The notes: a model not told the origin generated them from the sequence alone. Positions 8,365 to 16,546 are shown, counted from the first letter of the stretch. The stretch: DNA of 40,614 nucleotides from Lachnospiraceae bacterium (GCA_017936785.1 JAGBEV010000048.1:1-40614), one strand, 5' to 3'. Numbers and translations are program-made.

Positions 8365-9228
8365 ATGAGCGGAACCTTATATTTATGTGCCACTCCCATA
8401 GGAAATCTGGGAGATATGACACCAAGGGTCAGGGAAACCTTAGAGCAGGTGGATTTAATCGCTGCAGAGGACACGAGAAACAGCATTAAGTTATTAAATC
8501 ATTTTAATATTAAAACTCCCATGACCAGTTATCATGAATATAATAAGGTAGATAAGGCAAGGACATTGATCGAAAAATTATCCCAGGGAACGGATATTGC
8601 ATTGATCACTGATGCGGGTACGCCGGCGATTTCAGACCCGGGAGAAGTGCTTGTGGCAATGTGTCAGGAAGCCGGGATTCATGTGACCAGTCTGCCGGGA
8701 CCGGCAGCATGTATAACGGCATTGACTCTTTCGGGGCTGTCTACAAGGCGGTTTTGCTTTGAAGGATTTCTTCCATCGGAAAAAAAAGAAAAAAAGATGG
8801 TATTAGAGGATTTACAAAAGGAGTCCAGAACGATTATTATATATGAGGCACCGCATCATTTAAAGGGGACTTTAGATGATCTGTATGCTGCTTTGGGGGA
8901 GCGCAAGATCACTTTGTGCAGGGAGCTGACCAAGAAATTTGAAGAGGTTTTCCCCACCACATTGGCAAATGCAGTAAAATATTATGAAAAAGATGCTCCC
9001 AGAGGTGAATATGTACTTGTCATAGAAGGCAAAAGCCTTTATGATAGAAAAAAAGAACAACAGAAGGATTGGCAGTCAATATCTGTGGAAGATCACATGA
9101 AAGTCTATGAGGATCAGGGAATGGACCACAAGGATGCCATGAAGCAGGTGGCAAAAGACAGAGGAATTTCCAAAAGAGATGTATATAATTATCTGCTAAA
9201 AACTGTTGACAAACCCGATAGTAGATAA
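8365..9228 (+). CDS. rsmI: 16S rRNA 2'-O-methyltransferase RsmI
   Basis: This 287-residue enzyme methylates the 2'-hydroxyl of C1402 of 16S rRNA using S-adenosylmethionine. The tetrapyrrole-methylase fold motifs are plain: LYLCATPIGNLGDMTPR at the N-terminus, DLIAAEDTRNSIKLL, ALITDAGTPAISDPG and the LPGPAACITAL loop. The C-terminal helical segment (DHKDAMKQVAKDRGISKRDVYN) is also typical. It begins 45 bp after the methyltransferase gene, with AGGGAA upstream. The -35 box of the acpP promoter lies within its last codons, so the two units abut. Confidence 0.97.
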   Translation: MSGTLYLCATPIGNLGDMTPRVRETLEQVDLIAAEDTRNSIKLLNHFNIKTPMTSYHEYNKVDKARTLIEKLSQGTDIALITDAGTPAISDPGEVLVAMCQEAGIHVTSLPGPAACITALTLSGLSTRRFCFEGFLPSEKKEKKMVLEDLQKESRTIIIYEAPHHLKGTLDDLYAALGERKITLCRELTKKFEEVFPTTLANAVKYYEKDAPRGEYVLVIEGKSLYDRKKEQQKDWQSISVEDHMKVYEDQGMDHKDAMKQVAKDRGISKRDVYNYLLKTVDKPDSR

Positions 9229-9234
9229 TATACT
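9206..9234 (+). promoter_or_regulatory. Consensus sigma-A promoter of acpP
   Basis: TTGACA (9206-9211) and TATACT (9229-9234) are exactly 17 bp apart. The -35 box is a perfect match and lies inside the end of rsmI. The predicted start of transcription near 9241 falls in the middle of the FabT-like dyad. Confidence 0.88.
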
Positions 9235-9250
9235 TTGAATGTCAAACTAT
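9230..9250. promoter_or_regulatory. FabT-like operator at acpP
   Basis: A 21-bp dyad of form ATA-N-TTTGA-N3-TCAAA-N-TAT, with a perfect TTTGA/TCAAA core at 9234-9246, overlaps the -10 box and transcription start of the acpP promoter. From memory it matches the recognition pattern of the MarR-family repressor FabT. A FabT-like protein is encoded at 32103-32540. Confidence 0.75.
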
Positions 9251-9279
9251 TTCTGTGAATGAAAAAGGAGAAGATCATA

Positions 9280-9513
9280 ATGTTAGAAAGAGTAAAAGAA
9301 ATTATTGAAGAGCAGTTAAACTTAGACGGAGTTGAAATTACAGAAGAGTCTTCTTTTAAAGATGACTTAGGTGCTGACTCCTTAGATTTATTTGAACTGG
9401 TTATGGCTTTTGAAGAAGAATATGGAATTGAGATTCCATCCGAAGATTTAGAGCAGATCACAACTGTTGGCGCTGTTATCGAATATATGAAGAGCAAAGG
9501 TGTTGAGGCTTAA
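9280..9513 (+). CDS. acpP: Acyl carrier protein
   Basis: This 77-residue acidic protein carries the growing acyl chain on 4'-phosphopantetheine during fatty-acid synthesis. The attachment serine is Ser34 in [22 protein letters not shown]. An in-frame ATG at 9259 would add seven residues, but AAGGAG at 9265-9270 sits 9 bp before ATG 9280, and 77 residues is the usual family length. The gene has its own strong promoter, a FabT-like operator and a terminator, so ACP can be made independently of, and probably in excess over, the fab enzymes downstream. Confidence 0.97.
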   Translation: MLERVKEIIEEQLNLDGVEITEESSFKDDLGADSLDLFELVMAFEEEYGIEIPSEDLEQITTVGAVIEYMKSKGVEA

Positions 9514-9561
9514 TTCCTCGCAAAGACCAATGAAATAACAGCGGATTTATATCAGCAATTG

Positions 9562-9592
9562 AGGAGGTCCGAAGATAACGGATCTCCTTTTT
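9562..9592 (+). terminator. Rho-independent terminator after acpP
   Basis: AGGAGGTCCG (9562-9571) pairs with CGGATCTCCT (9579-9588), with one G-U pair, around AAGATAA, followed by a run of Ts. It separates acpP from fabD. Confidence 0.88.
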
Positions 9593-9600
9593 ATAAAACT

Positions 9601-9623
9601 AATATTTTGAATTTCAAAGTATT
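9601..9623. promoter_or_regulatory. FabT-like operator at fabD
   Basis: A 23-bp dyad with core TTTGA-ATT-TCAAA (9606-9618) is broken by only one mismatched pair outside the core and shares the outer ATA/TAT with the acpP site. A TATAAT at 9638-9643 without a clear -35 box lies just downstream; if it is the fabD promoter, the operator covers its -35 region. Confidence 0.72.
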
Positions 9624-9702
9624 ATGTCTGCGAAAAATATAATCTATTCACAAAAATTTATAAAAAGAAGCAAAATGTCAAGAAGCATAGGAGAGGTTGA
9701 GT

Positions 9703-10623
9703 ATGGGTAAGGTAGCATTTATTTTCCCGGGACAGGGATCACAGTATGTAGGAATGGGAAAAGAATTTTATGATAATATTCCTCTTTGTAAGGAAATTTT
9801 TGAAAAGGCAGGCAGGGCAGGAGGAATTGATATAGTTTCCCTTTGCTTTGAGGAAAATGAACAGATACATATTACGGAATATACACAGATCGCCATGGTA
9901 GTAGCAGAGGTTGCAATGTTGAAGGCTTTGGAGGAAAAGGGCATTAAGCCCGATGTGACAGCCGGTTTAAGTCTGGGAGAGTATGGTGCATTAGTAGCAA
10001 GCGGTGTGCTGGATATGGAGAATGCTTTTGCATTGGTGCGCAAAAGAGGGATCTATATGCAGGAGGCTGTGCCGACAGGCGGAGCCATGACAGCAGTTTT
10101 AGGTTTAGATACGGATAAGATCGAGGCAGCATGTGAAAGTACTGAAGGCATTGTTTCCATCGCAAATTATAATTGTCCGGGTCAGACGGTTATTACAGGA
10201 GAGGCAAAGGCAGTGGAAGCGGCAGCAGCAAAGTGCAGCGAAGCGGGAGCTAAAAGATGTGTGCCCCTTAAGGTCAGCGGACCTTTCCATTCGGCAATGC
10301 TTGCAGGGGCAGGGGAAAAGCTGGGAGAAGAGTTGAAAAATGTAGAGATCCATCCCATTGCAATCCCTTATATTGCCAATGTGACTGCAGATTATGTCAG
10401 GGATGAAAGTGAAGTAAAGCCTTTGTTGGAGAAACAGGTTTCTTCTTCTGTCAGATGGCAGCAGACCATTGAAAGAATGATCGGAGATGGTGTGGATACT
10501 TTTATTGAAATCGGACCGGGCAGGACTTTAACAGGATTTATGCGTAAGATCAACCGGGATATGAAGGTTTATAATATAGAAAAGCTGGAAGATCTGGATA
10601 AGGTTGTAGAGGCTTTGGCTTAA
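9703..10623 (+). CDS. fabD: Malonyl-CoA:ACP transacylase
   Basis: This 306-residue enzyme loads malonate from malonyl-CoA onto ACP. FIFPGQGSQYVGMG opens the protein, the nucleophile is Ser90 in AGLSLGEYGAL, and the catalytic histidine is His196 in SGPFHSAML. A GIGPG motif (IEIGPGRTLTG) near the C-terminus is also typical. ATG 9703 is preferred over an in-frame TTG at 9697 because GGAGAGG at 9690-9696 is 6 bp before it. It is the first gene of fabD-fabG-fabF, downstream of a FabT-like operator. Confidence 0.97.
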   Translation: MGKVAFIFPGQGSQYVGMGKEFYDNIPLCKEIFEKAGRAGGIDIVSLCFEENEQIHITEYTQIAMVVAEVAMLKALEEKGIKPDVTAGLSLGEYGALVASGVLDMENAFALVRKRGIYMQEAVPTGGAMTAVLGLDTDKIEAACESTEGIVSIANYNCPGQTVITGEAKAVEAAAAKCSEAGAKRCVPLKVSGPFHSAMLAGAGEKLGEELKNVEIHPIAIPYIANVTADYVRDESEVKPLLEKQVSSSVRWQQTIERMIGDGVDTFIEIGPGRTLTGFMRKINRDMKVYNIEKLEDLDKVVEALA

Positions 10624-10650
10624 AATAACAGATATAAAAAGGAGAAGGTC

Positions 10651-11391
10651 ATGTTAGAAGGAAAAGTAGCACTGGTAACCGGTGCAAGTCGTGGAATCGG
10701 CAGAGAGATCGCTTTAACGCTGGCTTCTTATGGGGCAGATGTGATCGTTAATTATAACGGTTCCCAGGAAAAGGCAAATGAAGTAGTGGCAAGCATCAGG
10801 GAAATGGGACGTAAAGCAGAGGCTATACAGTGTTCTGTTGCGGATTTTGAGGCGTGCGGGGAAATGATCACAAAAGCAATTGAGAAATTTGGTAAAATCG
10901 ACATTTTGGTAAACAATGCAGGAATTACAAAGGATAATCTGTTAATGAGAATGTCTCCGGAGGATTTTGAGGCGGTGATCGATACGAATTTAAAGGGTAC
11001 ATACAATACCATTAAGCATATGTACCGCCCATTTTTGAAACAGAAATCCGGCAGCATTATCAATATGGCTTCCGTAACAGGAATTTTGGGAAATGCAGGT
11101 CAGGCAAATTATGCGGCATCTAAAGCTGGGGTTATCGGTTTGACCAAGAGCCTGGCAAGGGAGCTGGCAAGCAGAAATATTACTGTCAATGCAGTAGCCC
11201 CCGGCTTTATTGCAACGGATATGACTGATGCAATGACCGACGCTGCAAAGGAGGCAACATTACAGCAGATTCCCTTAAAGAGGATTGGAACTCCAAAGGA
11301 TATTGCAGAAACCGTTGCGTTTCTGGCAAGTTCTAAGGCATCTTATATAACAGGACAGGTTATTTCCGTAGACGGCGGAATGGCAATGTAA
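10651..11391 (+). CDS. fabG: 3-oxoacyl-ACP reductase
   Basis: The 246-residue short-chain dehydrogenase reduces 3-ketoacyl-ACP to 3-hydroxyacyl-ACP with NADPH. The cofactor motif TGASRGIG is at 10-17, NNAG at 88-91, and the catalytic residues are Ser141, Tyr154 and Lys158 (YAASK). The C-terminal [14 protein letters not shown] is the usual FabG ending. AAAAAGGAGAAGG precedes the ATG. It is 27 bp after fabD and 21 bp before fabF, in one operon. Confidence 0.96.
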   Translation: MLEGKVALVTGASRGIGREIALTLASYGADVIVNYNGSQEKANEVVASIREMGRKAEAIQCSVADFEACGEMITKAIEKFGKIDILVNNAGITKDNLLMRMSPEDFEAVIDTNLKGTYNTIKHMYRPFLKQKSGSIINMASVTGILGNAGQANYAASKAGVIGLTKSLARELASRNITVNAVAPGFIATDMTDAMTDAAKEATLQQIPLKRIGTPKDIAETVAFLASSKASYITGQVISVDGGMAM

Positions 11392-11412
11392 AGTGAGAAA
11401 GGCGGAAAGATC

Positions 11413-12648
11413 ATGAGTAGAAGAGTAGTAGTGACCGGAATGGGAGCCATTACACCCACAGGGCTTAGTGTGGATGAATTCTGGGCTTCTGTAAAGGAAG
11501 GGAAAACCGGATTTGGAGTGATCAGTAAATTTGATGCTTCGGAATATAAGTGTCATGTGGCTGCAGAGGTAAAAGGTTTTGTCGGGAAGGAATATATGGA
11601 TTTTAAGGCGGCAAAGAGAATGGAGCTGTTTTGTCAGTATGCGGTAGCAGCAGCTAAGGAAGCATTGGCAGATGCAGCGTTGGATATGGAAAAGGAAGAT
11701 CCTTATATGGCAGGTGTTTCCATTGGTTCCGGTATCGGTTCTTTGCAGACTGTGGAAAGAGAATATGAGAAGATTTTAACAAAGGGACCGGGACGCTGCA
11801 ATCCTCTGATGGTTCCTATGATGATCAGCAACATGGCAGCAGGAAATGTTTCCATTCAGTTTGGGTTAAAGGGAAAAAGCATCAACTGTGTAACAGCCTG
11901 TGCTACAGGAACTAATTCCATTGGGGAAGCATTCCGTACTATTCAGTATGGGGATGCGGATATTATGGTAGCCGGCGGTTCTGAAAGCTGTATTACACCT
12001 GTAGGCGTTGCAGGATTTGGCGCGCTTACGGCATTGACCAGTTCCGATGATCCCCAAAGATGCTGTATGCCTTTTGACAAAGAGAGAAGCGGCTTTGTCA
12101 TGGGAGAAGGTGCAGCAGTTGTTGTGCTGGAAGAGCTGGAACATGCCAAAAAGCGTGGGGCGAAGATTTATGGTGAAGTTGTGGGATACGGATGTTCTTC
12201 TGACGCTTATCATATTACTTCTCCTGCAGAAGATGGTTCCGGTGCGGCAAGAGCTATGACTAATGCGATAAAGGATGCCGGAGTGCAGCCGGAAGATATC
12301 ATTTATATCAATGCTCATGGTACAAGTACTCATCATAACGATCTGTTTGAAACAAGGGCGATCAAACTTGCTTTTGGAGATCATGCAAAGAAAATGAAGA
12401 TCAATTCTACCAAATCCATGATCGGACATCTGCTGGGTGCAGCAGGGGCCATTGAGTTCATTACCTGCGTGAAGGAATTGGAGGAAGGGTATCTCCACCA
12501 GACAGTAGGTTTAAAGGAACCTGATGAAGAATGTGACCTGGATTATTGTATGGAGCCTGTAAAAGGAGAGTTTACTTATGCTCTTTCCAACTCTTTGGGA
12601 TTCGGCGGACATAATGCCACGATCATTCTAAAGAAATATACAGAATAA
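11413..12648 (+). CDS. fabF: 3-oxoacyl-ACP synthase II
   Basis: This 411-residue condensing enzyme extends acyl-ACP with malonyl-ACP. It has the Cys-His-His triad of the KAS I/II family: Cys163 in TACATGTNS, His302 in NAHGTST and His339 in SMIGHLLGAAGA. Also visible are VVVTGMGAITPTG at the start and GFGGHNA near the end. The length is normal. It closes the fabD-G-F group; 120 bp separate it from the fabZ start, and a weak promoter candidate lies in that gap. Confidence 0.97.
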   Translation: MSRRVVVTGMGAITPTGLSVDEFWASVKEGKTGFGVISKFDASEYKCHVAAEVKGFVGKEYMDFKAAKRMELFCQYAVAAAKEALADAALDMEKEDPYMAGVSIGSGIGSLQTVEREYEKILTKGPGRCNPLMVPMMISNMAAGNVSIQFGLKGKSINCVTACATGTNSIGEAFRTIQYGDADIMVAGGSESCITPVGVAGFGALTALTSSDDPQRCCMPFDKERSGFVMGEGAAVVVLEELEHAKKRGAKIYGEVVGYGCSSDAYHITSPAEDGSGAARAMTNAIKDAGVQPEDIIYINAHGTSTHHNDLFETRAIKLAFGDHAKKMKINSTKSMIGHLLGAAGAIEFITCVKELEEGYLHQTVGLKEPDEECDLDYCMEPVKGEFTYALSNSLGFGGHNATIILKKYTE

Positions 12649-12679
12649 GTTGTTGAAAAGAAGATAGAAATATAGGGAA

Positions 12680-12708
12680 TTTTCATGTTGCCTCCGTTTT
12701 GTTATGAT
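12680..12708 (+). promoter_or_regulatory. Candidate promoter for fabZ-fabK-fabH
   Basis: TTTTCA (12680-12685) and TATGAT (12703-12708) are 17 bp apart in the gap after fabF. No FabT-like dyad is present here. Read-through from fabF is equally possible. Confidence 0.38.
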
Positions 12709-12768
12709 AAAAATGGAAACAGATGATGATAGCTTATATATATGTAATGTAGAGAAAAGAGGATGGAT

Positions 12769-13221
12769 ATGTCAGTATTAACAACAAAAGAAATTTTGGA
12801 GATTCTGCCTCACAGACAGCCCTTTATGTTGGTGGACACCATAGAAGAACTGGAACCGGGGATCAAAGCAGTAGGGAAAAAATGTGTTACCTATAATGAG
12901 CCGTTTTTTGCGGGACATTTTCCGGGAGAGCCGGTCATGCCGGGAGTGCTTATTGTTGAAGCGTTGGCGCAGGTAGGCGCAGTGGCGATTTTAAGCATGC
13001 CTGAGAATAAGGGGAAGCTTGTATTCTTTGGAGGAATCAAGGAAGCCCGCTTTAAGGGAAAAGTACTTCCCGGAGATGTGCTCATGATGGAAACGGAAAT
13101 CATTAAAATGAAGGGACCAATCGGTGTTGGAAGCGCGAAAGCTTATGTGGACGGAAAACTGGTTACACAGGCTGAACTGACCTTTGCCATTGGAGCGAAG
13201 GAAAGCCGGGAGAGACTATGA
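12769..13221 (+). CDS. fabZ: 3-hydroxyacyl-ACP dehydratase FabZ
   Basis: This 150-residue hot-dog-fold enzyme dehydrates 3-hydroxyacyl-ACP to trans-2-enoyl-ACP. LPHRQPFMLVD is followed by FFAGHFPGEPVMPGVLIVEALAQ, which gives catalytic His50 and Glu64. ATG 12769 fits the AGAGG ribosome site at 12758-12762; an in-frame ATG at 12763 would touch it. The stop overlaps the start of the fabK-like gene by 4 bp (ATGA), so the two are translationally coupled. Confidence 0.96.
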   Translation: MSVLTTKEILEILPHRQPFMLVDTIEELEPGIKAVGKKCVTYNEPFFAGHFPGEPVMPGVLIVEALAQVGAVAILSMPENKGKLVFFGGIKEARFKGKVLPGDVLMMETEIIKMKGPIGVGSAKAYVDGKLVTQAELTFAIGAKESRERL

Positions 13222-14276
13222 AAATAAAGCCGCTGAAAATTGGAGATCTGACAGCAGAAATTCCTGTAATACAGGGTGGAATGGGAGTTGGTGTCAGTTT
13301 ATCGGGACTGGCAGGCGCAGTAGCAGCCTGTGGAGGCGTGGGAATCATTTCCACAGCCCAGATCGGATACCGGGAGGCTGACTGGGACCAAAATCCCATA
13401 GAGGCAAATTTAAGAGCTATTAAACAGGAAATAGAAAAAGCCCAGGAGATTGCCGGTGGAAGAGGCATGATCGGTGTCAATATCATGGTTGCTACCAGAG
13501 AATATGAGAAGTATGTAAAGGCGGCAGTAGAGGCGAAAGCCGATCTGATCATTTCAGGTGCAGGACTTCCTGTTGATCTGCCCCGGATGGTAATGGGAAG
13601 CAATACAAAGATACTTCCCATTGTTTCCAGCTTAAAATCCGCACAGGTCATTTGCAGGTATTGGGAAAAGAAATATGGCTATTATCCTGATGGAGTTGTG
13701 ATCGAAGGACCTCTGGCCGGGGGACACTTAGGATTTTCCCTGGAACAGCTTGATGATATTGAGGGATTGGACTATGACAATGTTATCAGGAGCATTGTTG
13801 AATATGTGGAAGTTTTTGGGAAAAAGCCGGGCAAAGAAATTCCTGTAATTGCAGCAGGGGGCATTTATGACAGGAAAGATATGGAACATGCCTTTGAATT
13901 GGGAGCATCAGGAGTACAGATTGCAACCCGTTTTGTGACTACTTATGAATGTGACGCGGCAGATGCTTATAAGCAGGCGTATATCAATACAAAGAAGGAA
14001 GATATCATCATTGTAAAAAGTCCTGTAGGAATGCCCGGACGGGCTATATTAAATCCTTTTATGGTAAAAGCAAAGGAAGGGAAAATTCCTCATGGTAAAT
14101 GTCATCTTTGTATTTCTACCTGTAATCCGGCAGAAACACCTTATTGCATTACAGAGGGACTGGTCAATGCAGTAACAGGGAATGTGGATCATGCTTTATT
14201 ATTTTGCGGTGAAAATGCTTATCGTGCTGAAAAATTGGAATATGTAAGGGATATCATGGAGGAATTCAGGATATAA
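13218..14276 (+). CDS. fabK: FabK-type flavin-dependent enoyl-ACP reductase (nitronate monooxygenase family)
   Basis: This 352-residue TIM-barrel flavoprotein belongs to the family shared by FabK and nitronate monooxygenases. The motifs are PVIQGGMGVGVS, the phosphate-binding stretch with EGPLAGGHLGFS, and IAAGGIYDRKD followed by ASGVQIATRF. Its position, coupled to fabZ and before fabH, argues that it catalyses the last step of the elongation cycle, reduction of enoyl-ACP. It is longer than pneumococcal FabK (about 320 residues, from memory) and has a cysteine-rich segment near the C-terminus (KCHLCISTCNPAETPYC), with spacing C-x2-C-x3-C-x7-C, which that enzyme lacks. A nitronate-oxidising or other flavin role cannot be excluded. 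Confidence 0.78.
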   Translation: MKIKPLKIGDLTAEIPVIQGGMGVGVSLSGLAGAVAACGGVGIISTAQIGYREADWDQNPIEANLRAIKQEIEKAQEIAGGRGMIGVNIMVATREYEKYVKAAVEAKADLIISGAGLPVDLPRMVMGSNTKILPIVSSLKSAQVICRYWEKKYGYYPDGVVIEGPLAGGHLGFSLEQLDDIEGLDYDNVIRSIVEYVEVFGKKPGKEIPVIAAGGIYDRKDMEHAFELGASGVQIATRFVTTYECDAADAYKQAYINTKKEDIIIVKSPVGMPGRAILNPFMVKAKEGKIPHGKCHLCISTCNPAETPYCITEGLVNAVTGNVDHALLFCGENAYRAEKLEYVRDIMEEFRI

Positions 14277-14318
14277 GTACGAAATCTACAGTTTTATCTG
14301 GAAAGGAAACAATTGATT

Positions 14319-15281
14319 ATGACAATCAGAATTATTGGAACGGGAAGCTGTCTTCCTGAAAATATAGTAACCAATGATGATTTGGCTAAGATCATGGATA
14401 CTTCGGATGAGTGGATATCCAGCAGAACGGGAATCAGGGCACGCCATCTGGCAAAGGAAGAGACTACAGCGCAGATGTCCGCTAAGGCAGCAAAGCAGGC
14501 TTTGGAAGAAGCGGATATGAAGGCTGAAGATCTGGATCTGATCATTGTGGGAACTTTATCGGGAGATTATGTGACACCATCAACAGCCTGTGAAGTACAG
14601 AGCCTGATCGGTGCAGACCATGCAGTTGCTTTTGATGTAAATGCGGCATGCTCCGGATTTATGTTTGCCATGAATACGGCTTATGCTTATATTCACAGCG
14701 GTATTTATAAAAACGCACTGATCATTGGAGCGGAAACCCTGAGCAAACTGATGGACTGGAATGACAGGAGTACCTGTGTGCTGTTTGGAGACGGTGCAGG
14801 GGCAGCAGTTGTTACGGCGGATGATACCGGACTTATGAAATTTACTCAGGGATCTGACGGTTCTAAAGGTATGGTTCTGGCTTGTAAGAACAGGTTAAAT
14901 AATAATCCGTTGGTACAAAATCCTACAGAACCGGATTATGTATATATGGATGGGCAGGAGGTCTATAAGTTTGCAGTAAGCACTGTTCCTGCCAGCATAA
15001 AAAAAGTATTGGAGGAAGCCGGATTAGAAGTTTCTGATATTAAATATTTTCTGCTGCATCAGGCAAATATCCGTATTATTCAGTCTGTGGCAAAAAGATT
15101 GAAGGCAGATCCTGATAAGTTTCCTACCACACTTGAGCATTGCGGAAACATTTCTGCAGGAAGTGTGCCGATTTTGTTAGATGAGGTAAATAAAAAGGGG
15201 ATGCTTCAAAGAGGAGATAAGATCGTACTGGCGGGATTTGGAGCAGGACTGACCTGGAGTGCCAGTGTGATGGAGTGGTAA
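14319..15281 (+). CDS. fabH: 3-oxoacyl-ACP synthase III
   Basis: This 320-residue condensing enzyme starts fatty-acid synthesis by joining acyl-CoA to malonyl-ACP. The triad is Cys111 in NAACSGF, His247 in LLHQANIR and Asn277 in CGNISAGS. GTGSCLPENIVTNDDL and SSRTGIRARH at the N-terminus are typical. ATG 14319 is preferred over TTG 14313 because GAAAGGA at 14301-14307 is correctly spaced for it. As the last gene of the cluster it ends 35 bp before a bidirectional terminator. No acetyl-CoA carboxylase genes follow, in contrast to many Clostridia. Confidence 0.96.
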   Translation: MTIRIIGTGSCLPENIVTNDDLAKIMDTSDEWISSRTGIRARHLAKEETTAQMSAKAAKQALEEADMKAEDLDLIIVGTLSGDYVTPSTACEVQSLIGADHAVAFDVNAACSGFMFAMNTAYAYIHSGIYKNALIIGAETLSKLMDWNDRSTCVLFGDGAGAAVVTADDTGLMKFTQGSDGSKGMVLACKNRLNNNPLVQNPTEPDYVYMDGQEVYKFAVSTVPASIKKVLEEAGLEVSDIKYFLLHQANIRIIQSVAKRLKADPDKFPTTLEHCGNISAGSVPILLDEVNKKGMLQRGDKIVLAGFGAGLTWSASVMEW

Positions 15282-15315
15282 TAATAGAGTATTGAAAATG
15301 GTAAATGAAAAGTTT

Positions 15316-15380
15316 CGATAAAAAAATCCGGCAAAGAAAGTATGTCTCTGAAATAACTTTCTTTGCCGGATTTTTTATCG
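15316..15380. terminator. Bidirectional terminator between fabH and the DHH gene
   Basis: The arms 15316-15341 and 15356-15380 are near-perfect reverse complements with one extra A on the left; each contains TCCGGCAAAGAAAGT or its complement flanked by an A/T run. It can therefore stop both convergent transcripts. Confidence 0.93.
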
Positions 15381-15396
15381 TTTTAAATTAACACTA

Positions 15397-16317
15397 TTAA
15401 TGATTAGCAAGCTCGCAGAGCTCTTCTAACATTTTGGGAAGTTCTTCATCCATGTTTTCATCGGAGAACTGGCAGGTGCCTACTTTTTTATGTCCGCCGC
15501 CGCCATATTTTAACATCAGGCTTCCTACATTCACATCGCTGGTGCGGTTTAAGATGCTGTAGCCCACTGCTGCAGAGCAGCCTGCGCCGCCTTTGCCGCT
15601 GACAACCCATGCGGAAATGTTCTGCTCAGGGTACATGCTGTAGATCATAAAACGGTTTCCGGTGTAGATAGGATCAACACCTCTTAAGTCGGTAACAATG
15701 ACATTGCCTTTTACCCAGGTGTAGGCTTTAACCATTTCTTTAAATTTCTGGGTCTGTTCATTGTATACTTCAATACGTTCTTTAATATCCGGTAAGGAAA
15801 GGATCTCGTCTGTTGTCATGGTGCGGCACGCATCGATCAATTTCTCCATTAACTGGTAATTGGAAATTGTAAAGTTACGGAAACGACCAAGTCCCGTACG
15901 GGGGTCCATTAAAAATCCGATGAGAATCCAGCCTTTGGGATTCTGGATTTCATCAATGGTCAGATTGCCGGAGTCGACTTTGTCAACAGCTTCCATCATG
16001 TCATCAAACTGGGGAAATTTTTCTTTTCCACCGTAATATTCATAAATGATTCTGGCACAGGAAGGAGTGATACGGCTTTCTCCTTTATATTTGCCTTCTA
16101 ATTGTAATCTTTCGTGTTCGCTGGAGTGGTGATCGAACCAAAGTCCGCATCCTTCTACAAAAGGAACATTGGCGAGACAATCGTCTTCAGTCACCTCAAC
16201 CAGACCATCCTGTATATCTTTGGGATGGGCAAATTTCCAATTGTCGATAATGCCGGCTTCTTTTAATAATGCCCCGCATGCAAGTCCGTCAAAATCTGAA
16301 CGTGTAATTAACCTCAT
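15397..16317 (-). CDS. DHH/DHHA1 family phosphoesterase
   Basis: The 306-residue protein has an N-terminal SDFDG (metal ligands), a central FDHH motif and a C-terminal GGGGHKKVGTCQF, the glycine-rich DHHA1 signature. The family includes exopolyphosphatases, RecJ and oligoribonuclease or cyclic-dinucleotide phosphodiesterases; the short two-domain form here is cytoplasmic, but its substrate cannot be read from the sequence. GAAGGAG lies 8 bp before the ATG on the minus strand, and a TTGAAA/TATAAT promoter lies 77 bp upstream. It is a single-gene unit converging on fabH. Confidence 0.88.
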   Translation of the reverse strand: MRLITRSDFDGLACGALLKEAGIIDNWKFAHPKDIQDGLVEVTEDDCLANVPFVEGCGLWFDHHSSEHERLQLEGKYKGESRITPSCARIIYEYYGGKEKFPQFDDMMEAVDKVDSGNLTIDEIQNPKGWILIGFLMDPRTGLGRFRNFTISNYQLMEKLIDACRTMTTDEILSLPDIKERIEVYNEQTQKFKEMVKAYTWVKGNVIVTDLRGVDPIYTGNRFMIYSMYPEQNISAWVVSGKGGAGCSAAVGYSILNRTSDVNVGSLMLKYGGGGHKKVGTCQFSDENMDEELPKMLEELCELANH

Positions 16318-16393
16318 AATAAACTCCTTCTCATTCTTTATTTTCAGGGCAATGATATGTATTCAATGCCTGCTTATAACCCTGCTAAACTAC

Positions 16394-16422
16394 ATTATAG
16401 ACAATTTCTGCATGTTTTTCAA
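16394..16422 (-). promoter_or_regulatory. Sigma-A promoter of the DHH gene
   Basis: On the minus strand TTGAAA (complement of 16417-16422) and TATAAT (complement of 16394-16399) are 17 bp apart, giving a leader of about 70 nt. Confidence 0.75.
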
Positions 16423-16491
16423 TAATATGAAAAAATAAATGGTGGTATATTGTGTTCAAGCTTACCGGAGATATGGAATTAAAGTCTGGAA

Positions 16492-16546
16492 GATATCAAA
16501 CAAAGGGAATGTGAAGGCAGGCAATGTATTATGGATATCAAACAAA
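16492..16546 (+). repeat. 13-bp direct repeat GATATCAAACAAA
   Basis: Identical copies at 16492-16504 and 16534-16546 start 42 bp apart, about four helical turns. They lie in the gap of about 340 bp between the DHH and DUF3796 genes, upstream of the promoter at 16579. Otherwise this gap holds the two promoters and the half-sites listed separately. Confidence 0.5.
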
